Assembly: GCA_015179125.1 (NCBI GenBank)
Contig: WHVA01000166.1
Coordinates: forward strand, 147,247 to 211,246
DNA length: 64,000 nt
DNA from: Gautieria morchelliformis
Taxonomy: Eukaryota; Basidiomycota; Agaricomycetes; Gomphales; Gomphaceae
Direction of reading: 5' to 3'
Shown: positions 1-10,289 of the stretch, piece after piece
Numbering within the stretch: position 1 is the stretch's first letter
How the letters are laid out: each line of letters begins with the position of its first letter
Position numbers and translations under genes: made by a program
The notes under the pieces: model-generated
Seen by the model: the letters and a program-made list of their open reading frames with translations, nothing else
Told to the model about the DNA's origin: nothing
The model's database searches: none

Positions 1-350
1 GGTAGTGTTGCTGAGCAATGCTGAACTTCTTTGACAAGAAGCCGGCTGGTCGACAAGTTTTCCAGTCAGGACCTTGGCCATAGACCGCACCGACGCCGGC
101 TTTTGATCCGTCGGTGATCACCCAGATCGGCTCTGGGCACCTTGCGTCTACTGGACGCAGGATCAGGGCCTTACAGGCCAACGCCTTAATGCTTTGCCAG
201 CATTTGTCGAGTAGTGGTGTCCATTCGAATGGACGGTTATTACGTGCACAGCCCGATAGCGGGGTGGTATATGTGCTAACATCTGGCATGTAGTGTGCCA
301 GATACTGTACCAGCCCGAGGAAACACTGGACGTCGTTGAACGTCCGTGGC
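1..350 (-). pseudogene. Ty3/gypsy RT-RNase H fragment
   Basis: Read on the minus strand, one frame is open from 350 to the window edge. It begins with the end of the RT thumb/connection (PRTFNDVQCFLGLVQYLAHY, then a WTP motif) and runs into an RNase H start with VITDGSKAGVGAVYGQG, where the D of TDGS is a catalytic position. This is the polymerase of an LTR retrotransposon different from the one next to it. It is cut at 350/351 by the LTR of element G1 and its other end lies outside the window. I did not find its continuation on the far side of G1 at 7875. Confidence 0.8.
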
Positions 351-907
351 TGTTACGATACGATCCGTCGTAAGGTTGACCGAGGTCGGGGACGAAACCC
401 GAGTCAAGGTCCGAGGTTACAGGGCGAGGTTTGGATGGGGAAGTCGGAGAGGGACTTTTCAGCTTATGTGCTGCGCCGACCCTACGCACGAGTCCCAATT
501 TCGGAGGTAAACGAATAAGAGGCGAGGTTCTAGCTTAAGAGGCGAGGCGTAGAAACTAGCTAGGGATCGAAGGGACACGATAGTTGATTTTCAGACTGAG
601 GAGTAGGAATGCATACAAGGGGGTTATATACGGACGAGGTGCAAGTCAGGGGCGAACAGATTAGTGGAGGTCAGGGCGCGGTCAGGAGACCGAGGTCAGG
701 GCGAGGTAATATACGAATGATGCGTGATGGAGCGGAATCAGTAACTAAGGGGATACGGGCATGGGTCAAGGTCGGATATGAGTTCAAGCTCAGGATCGGG
801 CTCGGGCACGGATAAGTATCATATGTACTCGGGCATGAATATCACAAGGCTCGGGCTCGGAAGAAGGTTCTACCGGTAAGTAGCCGGCCAAAGGCCGGGT
901 CCTTACA
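351..907 (-). repeat. 3' LTR of chromovirus G1
   Basis: 557 bp, starts TGTTACGA and ends CTTACA on the plus strand; matched by 7307-7874. Differences are scattered substitutions, a 3-bp indel near 458 and a missing CTCGGG unit near 760. It is rich in CGAGG words like the rest of the element. Confidence 0.9.
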
Positions 908-922
908 GTATTCCCCCCTCAT
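908..922 (-). other. Polypurine tract of G1
   Basis: Read on the minus strand, a G-rich purine run (ATGAGGGGGGAATAC) directly abuts the 3' LTR. This is the expected plus-strand primer site and fixes the transcription direction of the element as minus. Confidence 0.75.
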
Positions 923-1079
923 GGCCGAGACCCTCGAGGCCGTAATGTGAACAGGGTTCGCCTATCCTTGAATCTAGATCTCAGTCCGATGTTAAGTAGC
1001 CGGAAAGGCGAAGCTTAAATCGTAGCCGAGGTTGGATAAAAGGGTGGGTAGGAGGCAGCGAACCCCATTGCCAACTAAT

Positions 1080-2220
1080 ATGGTGCGCCCTCAAGCCCTC
1101 TTCAGCTCAGCCGTCGACGAGAACAGCGTGAACAACGCGTTCGACCAGACTTTGTTGTCTGAGGAGAACGGAGCCTCGGGCGAGGTTATGCCCGAGGATC
1201 GACCCAAGGTTGGCGTCCTGCAAATCGATGACACTGGTGCCATCGACATGCGGCAGCCGTGGCAGGAAGGGCCGAGTGGAAAGAAGGTGAGTACCCTTGT
1301 TGTCTAGTCATGGACGCTGCTGATTCGTCTAGTATAAGCGCATGTTATTCTCCTACCACCCGACCGACTTGTCCCTATACGGGTACAAGCTCGCCGACGG
1401 GGGACCTCGCGAGTGGCAGCTCGCGACCAAGGCCGAGGCGAGGTGCGCGCGCTGCGAAGAGCGCGACTATACGTGCCTTCGGGCCGTTAGTCTCGACTTC
1501 GGCCTCGCCGACCAGGGTGCCTGCGTGTGGTGCAGGACCCGTTCCTTGGGCTGTAGTATCGCCCAAGGTCGCCGCAGCAAGGCAACCCCAGGCAAGGGTC
1601 AGGCGGGTACCGCGAGCAAGAAGCGAGCGAGGAGCGAGGAGGCCGAGGATGGACCGAGGCCGAGGAAAGAGGCCAAGGTTCAGGACGAAGTTGCAGAGGA
1701 CGACGACTCGAGTGATTGGGTCGAGAGGAACCTCGAGATGAGGGTAGAGCGGATGGAAGCGAGGTTGAGCGAGGAGAAGGGTAAGGAGACTGGGAAAGTG
1801 AGGCAGAGTGAGGAGACAGAGGTCTGGGAAGCGAGGCAGACTGAGGGGAAGGAAACCGAGGTTGGAGGTCGGAGGGCGAAAAAGGACAAGAAGACGAAAA
1901 GATCGGAGCGAAGTGCGGAGATGAGGGAGTTGATAGCGGCGGTGAGGGATGTGGGACAGAAGGTTGGCGAGGTTGGGGAGAGGGTGTGCGAGTTGCTAGG
2001 GGAGTTTAGGGCTGCGAATGACAGGATGAACAGGGCGGATGTGGAGTTCATGAGGATAAGGAGGAGGCGGAATTATTTGAAGCGGATGCAGGGGGCGAGA
2101 GACTTGGCGGATTATGGGGGACATGGGGGTCTGGTGGAGCGAAGTAGTAGCAGTAATGAGGAGGAGTCAGGCGAGGGGAGCGAGGAGAGCGAGGGAGAGG
2201 ATATGAGGATGGTGGAATAA
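1080..2220 (+). CDS. Antisense Zn2Cys6-like protein gene inside G1
   Basis: A two-exon gene on the strand opposite to the retrotransposon, between the pol stop and the 3' LTR. Exon 1 is 1080-1286, a 46-nt intron (GTGAGT...TCTAG) is 1287-1332, exon 2 is 1333-2220, giving 364 residues. I start at the first ATG (1080); the frame is open further upstream but without ATG. Residues about 103-138 hold six cysteines spaced CX2CX6CX15CX2CX6C, close to the fungal GAL4-type binuclear zinc cluster though with a long central loop. Then come a basic stretch, a long acidic/charged helical part (about 170-310, coiled-coil-like) and an acidic Ser/Glu tail. A GATAAAAG box lies about 45 bp before the ATG. Role unknown; DNA binding or regulation of the element is only a guess. 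Confidence 0.7.
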
Positions 2221-2323
2221 CTAGTAAATGGAATAATAGACTTTTCTTGGATTTTATCGATTTTGTTTTGAAGGGTTTTTGTCATCTAACTACCGGGGTC
2301 ATGGGGATTAACAGGGAAAACGA

Positions 2324-4051
2324 TCATAGAGCAGTCAAGGGGCCCGGCTTGCCCGGGTAAGATTCGTGGAAATCAGTGACCAGCTCCGAGGCATGATCAA
2401 GCTCGGAAGCGAGGATCCACGAGGTTTCTTCGTCGGTACCTTCGTAACCAGTCCACCTAACAAGGTAGAGTAATTTGCAGCTCTTGCGTCTATTATCGAT
2501 CTTCGAGTCGAGGATTTCGGAAACCTCGAACTCGGGTTCGCCGTCGATAACGACTGGGGGCGGAGGCGGCTGAACTCGGTTTGGTATGGTGTTGGGCGAG
2601 GCTGGTTCGAGCATAGATACGTGGAAGACCGGATGGACTGAATGCATGTGTTCTGGAAGTCGAAGGGTGAAGGAGTGAGTACCCGCTCGGGAAATGATCT
2701 CAAAAGGACCCAAGAACTTCTCGGCGAGCTTCTTGGTAGGCCGAGTTGTTCGAAAGTACTGTGCCTTTACAAAAGCGAGGGATCCTACTTGGAAATCAGG
2801 AGCGGGCTTGCGACGAACATCGGCCGAGGCTTGGTAAGTTTTCTGAGCCTCGAGGATGGCGCGGCGAAGTTCTTGGTGAAGCTCGTCCAGGTCAACCACG
2901 AAGTCTCGGGCTCGTGCCGAGGCGAGGTCGCGCTCGGAGTGAACTGCGAGGTTCGGATGGTAGCCTTTATTGGCAAAGAATGGGGAGATGCCGGTGGTTG
3001 CGCTAGGCGCGTTGTTGTAGGCGAACTCGGCTAGGGGAAGGAGCGAAGCCCAATTGGACTGCTGATAGTTGCAATAGATCCTGAGGTACTGTTCCAAAGT
3101 TTGGTTAGCACGCTCGGTCTGACCGTCACCCTCGGGATGATATCCCGAGGTGAAATGCAACCGCATGTCCAAAGCTTTCCCTAGGGAACGCCAGAAGCGC
3201 GAAACAAACTCGGAACCCCTGTCCGAGGTGACGTGCGAGGGAACTCCATGCTTTGAAAAGACATGAAGGACGAAGAGGTGAGCGAGCTCTTGCGAGGTTA
3301 TCTTGTCTGTGGTTGGAATGAAGATAACCTGCTTAGTGAAGCGGTCAACAATCACTAGGATGGAGGTGAACTCGGACGAAGGGGGGAGTTGCTCAATGAA
3401 ATCCATAGATATGGAATTCCAAGGTTTCTCGGGAACAGGAAGTTGTTTGAGGAGACCATAGGGTTTGTGACGTTGCGGCTTGCTTCGCATACAAGTGGTA
3501 CACGTCTTGCAATACTCCTTGACAAAGGATCTAATCCCTGGCCAAGTATAGTCTCGTCGGATCAGCTCCAAGGTCTTGTTGACCCCGAAGTGTCCCGAGA
3601 GAATGTGATCGTGCTTGTATTGCAGGATGCGAAGTCGAAGGTCTTGGGCCGCTGGAACATAGGTTCGGTTGTCAAGTTTGAGAAATCCCTCGGGGTCTGT
3701 GGTCCACCTCGGGTCATTAACCAAGCCGAGGTGCGACTTGGCTATGGGGTCCGAGGGGAGGTTTGCTAGTATGTCAGCTCGGATCTGCTCGGTATCAAGC
3801 AGTGAAGCGGCTCGGAGTACGATGGGAGCGAGGTTAGTAGCTCTAAGGGACGATGCCAGCTGGTGCTGAGTAAACACTGGCCGTAGGTTCTGCGGGTTTA
3901 TGGTGGCATAGTCGCTATTCCCCTCTTTAAGGTAGACGTCCCATCGTCTAGTGAGAGAGTCAGGCTTCGTTCCGAGGCGACCAGGTCGGAAGCGTATGGC
4001 GAGGTTGAACTGGGAAAGGTATTCCGACCACCGAGCTTGTCGACGGGTCAA
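2324..4051 (-). pseudogene. G1 pol, RNase H end, integrase and chromodomain
   Basis: 575 codons. The start is not a true initiation: the sequence continues the RNase H of the preceding frame after a single-base loss in an A run at about 4080. In order: end of RNase H; integrase zinc site with HDHILSGHFG followed by CKTCTTCMRSK (HHCC); integrase core with D in SMDFIE, D in VTSDRGSEF and E in HPEGDGQTERANQ; and a C-terminal chromodomain with EVSEILDSK, LVRWTGYEG and SWILASEL, whose V, W and W positions fit the methyl-lysine cage. The chromodomain places the element among chromoviruses, which target chromatin by this module. Apart from the frame break this part is intact. Confidence 0.88.
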
Positions 4052-5280
4052 GAGCTTCGTAGTTGAAAAGTATTCGAGGTTTTGTGATCGGTGATAACGT
4101 CGACTGGTTCGCCTGAGCCCTCTAGGTAGTGTCGCCAGCGTTGAAAGGCTTCAAAAATGGCGAGGAGCTCCTTGTCGTGAACATCGTAGTTGAGCTCGGT
4201 AGAGGTGAATGTGCGGGAGTGGAAAGCGATGGGATGAAGTTCGCCTTCCGAGGTTTGTAGAGATAAGATTGCCGCTAAGGCATAATCTGATGCATCAGTC
4301 TCTACGATCAGTGGAAGGTCAGGAATCCAGTGAGTAAGGATAGGAGCGGTAGTGAACGCCCTCTTCAACAGGTTGAAAGCCCGTCGACAATCCTCGGAAA
4401 AATTCCAAGGGGTACCCTTGCGGGTAAGTCGGGTGAGAGGAATGGTGATGTCGGAGTAGTTGTGAATGAAACGTCGGTAGAAGTTGGCGAAGCCGAGGAA
4501 GGATTGGATGTCGCGAACTTTGCGAGGTTCAGGCCAGTCTTGAATGACCTTTACCTTGTCATCCGCCATAGTGAGGCCCTCGGGAGAGAGTATGTAGCCG
4601 AGGAATTCAACCGAGTCGCGATGGAACTCGCATTTGTCTTCTTTGGCGAAGAGGTTGTTGAGTCGTAGTCGTCGCAAGACTTCCTTGACATGTTCAACAT
4701 GTTTGGAGGGGTCACTGGAGTAGATTAGAATGTCATCCAAGTATACCACCACACAAACGTCCAAAAGGTCGGCGAACACCTCGTTCATGAATCTCTGGAA
4801 GGCAGCAGGGCCATTAGTGAGACCAAATGGCATAACCAACCATTCAAAAGACCCATAGCGAGTCCTGAAGGCGGTTTTCCATTCGTCACCCTCGGCCACC
4901 CGTACGAGGTGGTAAGCGTGACGAAGGTCAATTTTCGTATAGATGCGAGCATTCTTTGGAGCATCAAGTAAGTCAGCAATCAATGGCAATGGATACCGAT
5001 CTTTTTTTGAGATTTTGTTCAAACCTCGGAAGTCGACACACAACCGAAGTGAGCCATCTTTTTTGCGAACGAACAATACCGGTGCACCATGAGGCGAGCG
5101 TGAAGGTCGGATGAAACCGATGTTTAAATGCTCGTCGATGAACTCGCGAAGTGCTTTGAGTTCGGAAGCTGAGAGAGAGTAGATGGGACCGATTGGTGGC
5201 GAGGTCCCTTCTTCGAGGTTGATTTTGATATCGTGAGGTCGGTGGGGAGCTAGAGTGTCAGCGCGTGCTTTGCTGAACAC
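4048..5280 (-). pseudogene. G1 pol, reverse transcriptase and RNase H
   Basis: About 410 codons. Reverse transcriptase motifs occur in order: RKKDGSLRLCVDFRGLNK, KIDLRHAYH, MPFGLTNGPAAFQRFMN and the catalytic VYLDDILIYS; then RNase H begins with ETDASDYALAAIL. The domain copies element RNA into DNA. The upstream end is frame-shifted from the protease part: the FPDVFSKAR region lies one base out of step near 5290. The downstream end is shifted near 4080, where DHK is followed by the wrong frame. Catalytic residues are all present, so decay is by indels only. Confidence 0.88.
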
Positions 5281-6031
5281 ATCTGGAAATTCGTGGTATC
5301 TTCAGGAACATGTTTCTTAATGTTCTCAGGAAGCTCGGAAGAGCTTCCTCCCGATGTTGCCCCTCTGGCGAGGAGCTCAGGCGAAGCCAAATTGAGCTGA
5401 AACACTTCGGACCCTTCCAATCTAGATGCGCGCATGAAAGCGGGTGCATTGATTAGGGAAACGAGGGGTGCTTGCAACTTCGGAAGCGAGGTCGGAGGCG
5501 GGGGCGAAGATGCCGTAGGCGAGGTCGAAGTCGTAGCCGAAGCTGAGCGGGCTGACGTCGCCGGGGTCGCTGGAGTCGTTGTTAGGTCGATGGTCTTGAA
5601 AGTAATACTGCCCAATACCCAGTCAATCGACGGATTGTAGCGGGTGAGCCAGTTGTGGCCAAGTACCATCGAGCAACTTGAGTCGAGCGAGGTTACGTAG
5701 AAGGTAACCCATTGTTGTTCGCCGGTCGGAAAGCAAATGCAGAGGTCTAGAGCTTGGGTAATGGTAGTGTTAGTACTACCGTCAAATAGTTTCAAGGGTA
5801 TAGGAGAGACAGGATAAGCAGGCATGGAGTACTTCTGGACAAATCTGGATTCAATAAAACAGTCTGAGGACCCGCAGTCAACTAATGCAACAAAAGCGAC
5901 GTTGGGCAGCGAAGGCGAGGTTAGATCTACATTAAGGGAATCTTTGGACAATGAATGAGAAGCGGCGCTGAGTCTGAGCACACGGGTGAGGTTACCGCAA
6001 TCCTCGGATCGTGTGGTTCCGAGGTTGCTAC
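5250..6031 (-). CDS. G1 pol, aspartic protease region
   Basis: Open from the gag stop down to 5250 once one base is slipped back at the gag end. It contains FVALVDCGSSDCFIESRF, where D is the catalytic aspartate of a retropepsin-like protease, here DCGSS rather than the usual DSG/DTG, and MVLGHNWLTRYNPSIDW, the conserved block that follows the protease core. A Pro/Ser/Thr/Ala-rich linker then leads to the RT. Cuts Gag-Pol into mature proteins by family knowledge. No ATG precedes it, which fits expression by frameshifting from gag. Confidence 0.75.
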
Positions 6032-6045
6032 CTATTTTTTCACCT
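6032..6045 (-). promoter_or_regulatory. Candidate -1 frameshift site at gag end
   Basis: The gag frame ends GTG AAA AAA TAG. Slipping one base back on the six-A run opens the frame that continues without stop into the protease. A-rich heptamers of this kind are used for -1 frameshifting in retroelements. The exact codon pairing is not the ideal X XXY YYZ form, so this is suggestive,not proven. Confidence 0.45.
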
Positions 6046-7263
6046 CCGTAATGGAGGCTGAAGTCCCCTCGTTAGGGGTCTTCGTTGCCCGACCTTTAGA
6101 ACCGCTACTATTGGTAGACTTGTTCTTCGGGCAGTCCTTGACGACGTGACCTTTGGTGCCGCAAAGCAGACAAAGTCCTTGGTCGACCCGACGTTGGCGC
6201 TCCTCGGGAAGCAGTTTGCCATCCTTCCCGAGTTTGCTCGAAATGTCGGGCTGGCTCTTGTTGTTCGAAGAGTTGTTGTTGTTGGAACCCTTGCCGCTGT
6301 TGTTAGTCTTGTTGCGGTTCTTATTGTTATTGGAACCACTGGAAGACTGGTGGTTGTTAGTGGCATTGCTACTGGACTGATTAGTGGTGCGTGCAGGCTG
6401 GGAGCTACGACCATTGATCATGGCGTCGTATTCCTTTCGCTCCCAGTAACGGCTATCACATTCCAGCGCGAAGTTCCTAAGCTCGGCGAGGCTGCGGAAT
6501 CGAGGGAAGTGAAGTAAGTCGTCCTTGATCCGTTTGGCCAAGCCCTTGTAGGCAAAGTGTCGGAGGGCCGCGTCGTTCCACTGAGTCCGAGTCGAAGCTC
6601 GGGCGAAATCGATAAAGAATCGCGCGGCCTTGTGGTGCTCTTTCATAACGATCTTCTCGAGGTCAATCTCGGCTTGGGCCGCGTTGTCGTATGGGCCGAA
6701 GTTAAGCTCGAGCTCGGCCTTGAAACTGTCCCAGTCCTCGAGCCAATCTGGCTTGGGTTGGACTTCGCCGAGGATCGCCGGCTCGAAATATTGCAGAGCC
6801 GAGCCGGACAGGTAAGAAATAGCATACTGCACCTTTGAGGCCCCCGTCTTGAACGCAGTGGGGCGATCTCTGAAGTTGAGTACACATTGAAGGAAGAAGG
6901 TGCGAAGCTTGGCTTGGTCAGTACCGTCATAACTATCCGGTTCCTTGACCTTGGCTCGTGCTTCGGGCTCGCGAGGTTTCGCGAGTTTGATGAACACTCG
7001 ACGCATAAGCTCGTTGTCCTCGAGGTCACCGAGGTCCTCGGGCGGAAGGTTGGGGAGGTCCCGATCGTTGTCAGAACTTCTAGAGCCATCCCTGGATCAC
7101 CTGAAGGGTCACCGAGGTTAGCCCTACCTTTGCCTTTGTTACTAGGCTCGGCGGGGTCTGCGAGGGGTATCCCCGGGGACGGGGGTGAGTCATCGGGGGC
7201 TTCCGAGAAACGTCGCTGTTCTGAGATACCCCGAAGGGTGCGAGAACGAGTTATCATGGACAT
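6032..7263 (-). pseudogene. G1 gag with zinc knuckle
   Basis: Capsid-type Gag: the part from 7096 to 6032 is open and includes SYDGTDQAKLRTFFLQ, a typical retrotransposon gag segment, a long Asn/Ser/Lys-rich linker and one CCHC zinc knuckle, CLLCGTKGHVVKDC, near the end. The likely first ATG is at 7263 (MSMITRSRTLRGIS), but that frame must change by one base near 7090-7096 to join the rest, because the downstream frame meets a TGA at 7097-7099. The alternative is a start at the ATG at 7006, giving 324 residues. The frame break may be decay or an assembly error. Confidence 0.78.
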
Positions 7264-7306
7264 CGTGAAAAAAGGGATACGTAGGGTGTAAGCAGTCTGA
7301 AAATAC

Positions 7307-7874
7307 TGTTACGATTACGATCCGTCGTAAGGTTGGCCGAGGTTGGGAACGAAACCCGAGGCAAGGTCCGAGGTTACGGGGCAAGGTTTGGATGGGGAAG
7401 TCGGAGAGGGACTTGGCTTCAGCTTATGTGCTGCGCCGACCCTACGCACGAGTCCCAATTTCGGAGGTAAACGAATAAGAGGCGAGGTTCTGGCTTAAGA
7501 GGCGAGGCGTAGAAACTAGCTAGGGATCGAAGGGACACGATAGTTGATTTTCAGACTGAGGAGTAGGAATGCATACAAGGGGGTTATATACGGACGAGGT
7601 GCAAGTCAGGGGCGAACAGATTAGTGGAGGTCAGGGCGGGGTCAGGAGACCGAGGTCAGGGCGAGGTAATATACGAATGATGCGTGATGGAGCGGAATCA
7701 GTAACTAAGGGGATACGGGCATGGGATCAAGGTCGGATATGAGTTCAAGCTCGGGATCGGGCTCGGGCTCGGGCACGGATAAGTATCATATGTACTCGGG
7801 CATGAATATCACAAGGCTCGGGCTCGGAAGAAGGTTCTACCGGTAAGTAGCCGGCCAAAGGCCGGGTCCTTACA
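7307..7874 (-). repeat. 5' LTR of chromovirus G1
   Basis: 568 bp, TGTTACGATT at the plus-strand left end and CCTTACA at the right; pairs with 351-907. Between its inner edge and gag I see no clear tRNA-complementary primer site. Confidence 0.9.
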
Positions 7875-8160
7875 CCCACTTCCGATTCTGATTCTGACAT
7901 TGTCCAACTTGGCCTGGAAGACAGACACTCTGGCGGAGGGGGAGGAAATAAAAGAGGTGGGGTTCGTCTGGTTGGGTGTTGCATGGGCCACCTTGACTGC
8001 TGTGTGCGTGCTTGTCTGCTCTCATAACTGAGTCGAGTCCGGTTCCAGTCAAGTGCGAGTCGTGAAGTACTTGGATGTGTGGGTGTTAGGGTCGTTTTGT
8101 CTGGCTGTCACTTGTGCTGAATTGTGCCTATCTACCTGTCCAACAGTGTGATTCAGGCGG
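7875..8160. other. Short unassigned stretch next to G1
   Basis: Starts with a CACTTCCGATTCTGATTC low-complexity run that resembles the GGAA-rich part of the G2-family LTR, then about 250 bp that could be the 3' untranslated end of the neighbouring minus-strand LINE. No gene seen. Confidence 0.35.
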
Positions 8161-8981
8161 TCAATGAATTGTGATTGGGGTGACATCATCAAATATGGGC
8201 TTCAGCCGCCCTGTCCTAGCAACATATCCCAGTAAGGCTTCCAGTGATTTTGGCCCCCCCAGTAGATCTTTTAGCAACTTGGATTTCCTCCCCAGTTTCC
8301 TCTGAAGCCCGACCCAGGCATGTTTGTGTGCCCTGCAGTCGAAGAGGAAGTGATGAACTGTTTCTTCGGCCTTTGAGCAGGCTGGGCACATCGGTGTATC
8401 TCTCTCTCTTGATCTGACAGAGGTGTTTGTTGAGGGGGGCATGCCCGGTGCATAACTGGATGATCAGGCTAAGCTGCGCTCTCATGTATCCTGCTAGCAC
8501 CTTTAGTACATCCTCACGGGGAGCTTGTCATCTATCTGCACCATGGGGGTGTAGCGTGGCGACGTCATCCACTTGTTTCTCCATGTTTGTAGGAGCTCTG
8601 TTTTGAAGGCTTGTTGCACAGCAGCCACGCTGCACGGTAGCGTGCTATGACTCAGGTAGGCAGGGAGGAGACTCGCTTGACTGTTATCCCCTTCTGCTGC
8701 CTTTCTCGCCTCTATGTCCACCTCTTCGTTGCCTTCAACATCATTGTGCCCCAAGATCCATGTGATCCTGACCTTGGTGTGCCTCCTGTGGGATGGGGCT
8801 GACATTCGGTTTGCCATGTCATGGGCCTGTCCCAGTATGTGTTGGGCCAGCCTGGCGGAGACGTGTCCGAGGGACTGGATGACTGCTTGGTTGTCAAGTA
8901 GCACCGTTTCCCAGCCTATTCCCCGCTCGCGGGCTAGGATCTCTAGGGCCAGGGTGACCCGATCGCCTCGGCCATGTACGT

Positions 8982-9471
8982 TGTCAGGGGACGCCCTGTT
9001 TTCCATTTCCAGTTCTGACACCACACCCAGTTACGACTCTATTTCCGACTCCACTTCCGGTTCCGATTCCATCTCCGCCTCCGCTTTCAGAAATGATTCC
9101 GCTTCTGGGAGAACTTCCACCAGTTCCGTTCGCCTTGCCAGTTCCACTCCAATTCCTGACTTCTGCTCTCGGAACAGTGTCGGAAATCAAACGACTCATG
9201 TAATAGGTGGCATCAAGGGTCGATCAAGGGTCAGGGTGGTCAGGGAGGTGCAGGGTTGATGGCGGGTGCCAAGTGTTGTCCCTGGCTGCGCAGCGTAGTA
9301 TAATACGGGCTCGCTGACATTGGGGGTCCTTAGACTTTTCTCTTTGGATTTCCCCTTGTCAGGTGAGAATCCCCTCTCTTGTATACTCTGTTCATTTATA
9401 CATACTTTGGATTTCCCCTTGTCAGTTGTGTGGTAGTGTGATCTCCACAACCAGCCAGGGTTGCCCTTACA
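8982..9471 (-). repeat. Solo LTR of the G2 gypsy family
   Basis: 490 bp; homologous to the LTR at 38415-39292. Ends TGTCAGG...CCTTACA on the plus strand. It sits inside the LINE RNase H and is flanked by TACGT (8977-8981) and TACCT (9472-9476), a 5-bp duplication with one mismatch. Contains a degenerate TTCCGATTCC-type run near 9040-9130. Confidence 0.8.
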
Positions 9472-9591
9472 TACCTGGTGTGGTCTTTGAGCACGCCAAG
9501 CTGGTATCGCAGGGCCCGGACCCGCTTGCCATTCCTGTAGAGTACCGCTGCTGCTCCTGCCTTACCTTCTAACCCCGATCCATCTGTGTAG

Positions 9592-10071
9592 GTGGATGCT
9601 CACAACTTTTTATTACCTGTAGCTTCACCCATTTTATTCTCAGATTATAGAAAAGAAGAGGATGAAAGTACATGCCAATATTATTGTTGGGATATAAATA
9701 AATTTACGTTTGTCCCTCCCCGAGCGGCAGCTCCGCCGACGAGAATGCCGATTCTTATTTTTACTCCTCTTCTTATTTTTTCTACCCACTTTTAATATAC
9801 ACTATATCATTATAACTATTCATACTAATACTCCTACTCATATCTATTAGAAGTATCTATCCAACTATCTGTTATTCTATCTTGTAGTCAGATACTCTCT
9901 CAGGTGTATATATATCTCCAAGATGTTTAAACATATACAGAATATTCTAATAACACCTATTATTCTCCTCATAAATACTACTATATATTCCTATATGTTG
10001 TTATTAATACTCTTATAGTATATATTATATACTCATATATGCTGTATCACATGACCATTTCGATTATCCTC
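9592..10071 (-). repeat. AT-rich 480-bp element, copy 1
   Basis: Very AT-rich sequence with a short GC cluster near 9716-9746. Flanked by perfect 5-bp duplications TGTAG (9587-9591 and 10072-10076); removing element and one duplicate restores the LINE reading KVYTDGSG. A second, inverted copy is at 32952-33429. Ends are GTGGATGCTC and GATTATCCTC, without TG...CA. Class unknown; see copy 2. The strand sign is set so that copy 2 is plus. Confidence 0.7.
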
Positions 10072-10289
10072 TGTAGACTTTGGCGTCTGCAACGTTGGCT
10101 CAGTCATCGTCCTTGGATTCCTCCCTTGAGCCCACTATGTCAGTTGTGAACAGGGCTGGCGCATCTGGTGCGTGGGAGGCTGGTGTTATAGTCTTGAAGT
10201 TGTCAGGGTTGATGTGAAAGGCATGGTATAGGGAGTGGAGTGGGGATTGGTGTCATTTTACCAGGCGGCGGGCGCATGACCTTATTGGC

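Larger units (their letters stand above)
351..7874 (-). mobile_element. Ty3/gypsy chromovirus G1, near full length
   Basis: A 7524-bp element in minus orientation with two LTRs (5' LTR 7307-7874, 3' LTR 351-907) and the order gag, protease, RT, RNase H, integrase, chromodomain. The polypurine tract touches the 3' LTR. LTRs differ by a few substitutions and small indels, so insertion is fairly recent. The gag-pol frame is broken at about 7095, 5290 and 4080 in addition to the gag/pol frame change, so this copy is unlikely to be autonomous, unless those single-base breaks are assembly errors. The flanking bases (gtggc before 351, cccac after 7874) are not a duplication. A plus-strand gene lies between integrase and the 3' LTR. 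Confidence 0.9.
8161..10280 (-). pseudogene. LINE 3' half: RNase H and zinc motif, interrupted
   Basis: Minus-strand remains of a non-LTR retrotransposon ORF2. Reading leftwards: a lead-in with FHINPDNFKTITPASHAP, the RNase H start KVYTDGSG (split by the 480-bp AT-rich element at 9592-10071), GKAGAAAVLYRNGKRVRA, then a split by a solo LTR at 8982-9471, then EAIG and TLALEILARERGIGWETV, the segment ITWILGHNDVEGNEEVD, and a C-terminal zinc-like motif CPACSKAEETVHHFLFDC. Single-base breaks lie near 8970 and 8505. RNase H removes RNA from the cDNA hybrid; the C-terminal Cys/His motif is typical of LINE ORF2 ends. Dead copy. Confidence 0.8.

Noticed and set aside
163-498. Minus-strand frame across the G1 LTR edge
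   Set aside because: It starts at a non-ATG codon in the LTR and runs antisense-frame through the old gypsy fragment; the real reading of 1-350 is another frame.
1259-1741. Second plus-strand frame overlapping the antisense gene of G1
   Set aside because: Low-complexity shadow of the 1333-2220 exon; the cysteine pattern and intron join support the other frame.
4060-4100. Programmed frameshift between RT and integrase of G1
   Set aside because: The break lies inside RNase H at an A run with one base missing; decay or sequence error is simpler.
9592-9795. Short protein frame in the AT-rich element
   Set aside because: Conserved in both copies but they are nearly identical anyway, so no evidence of selection.
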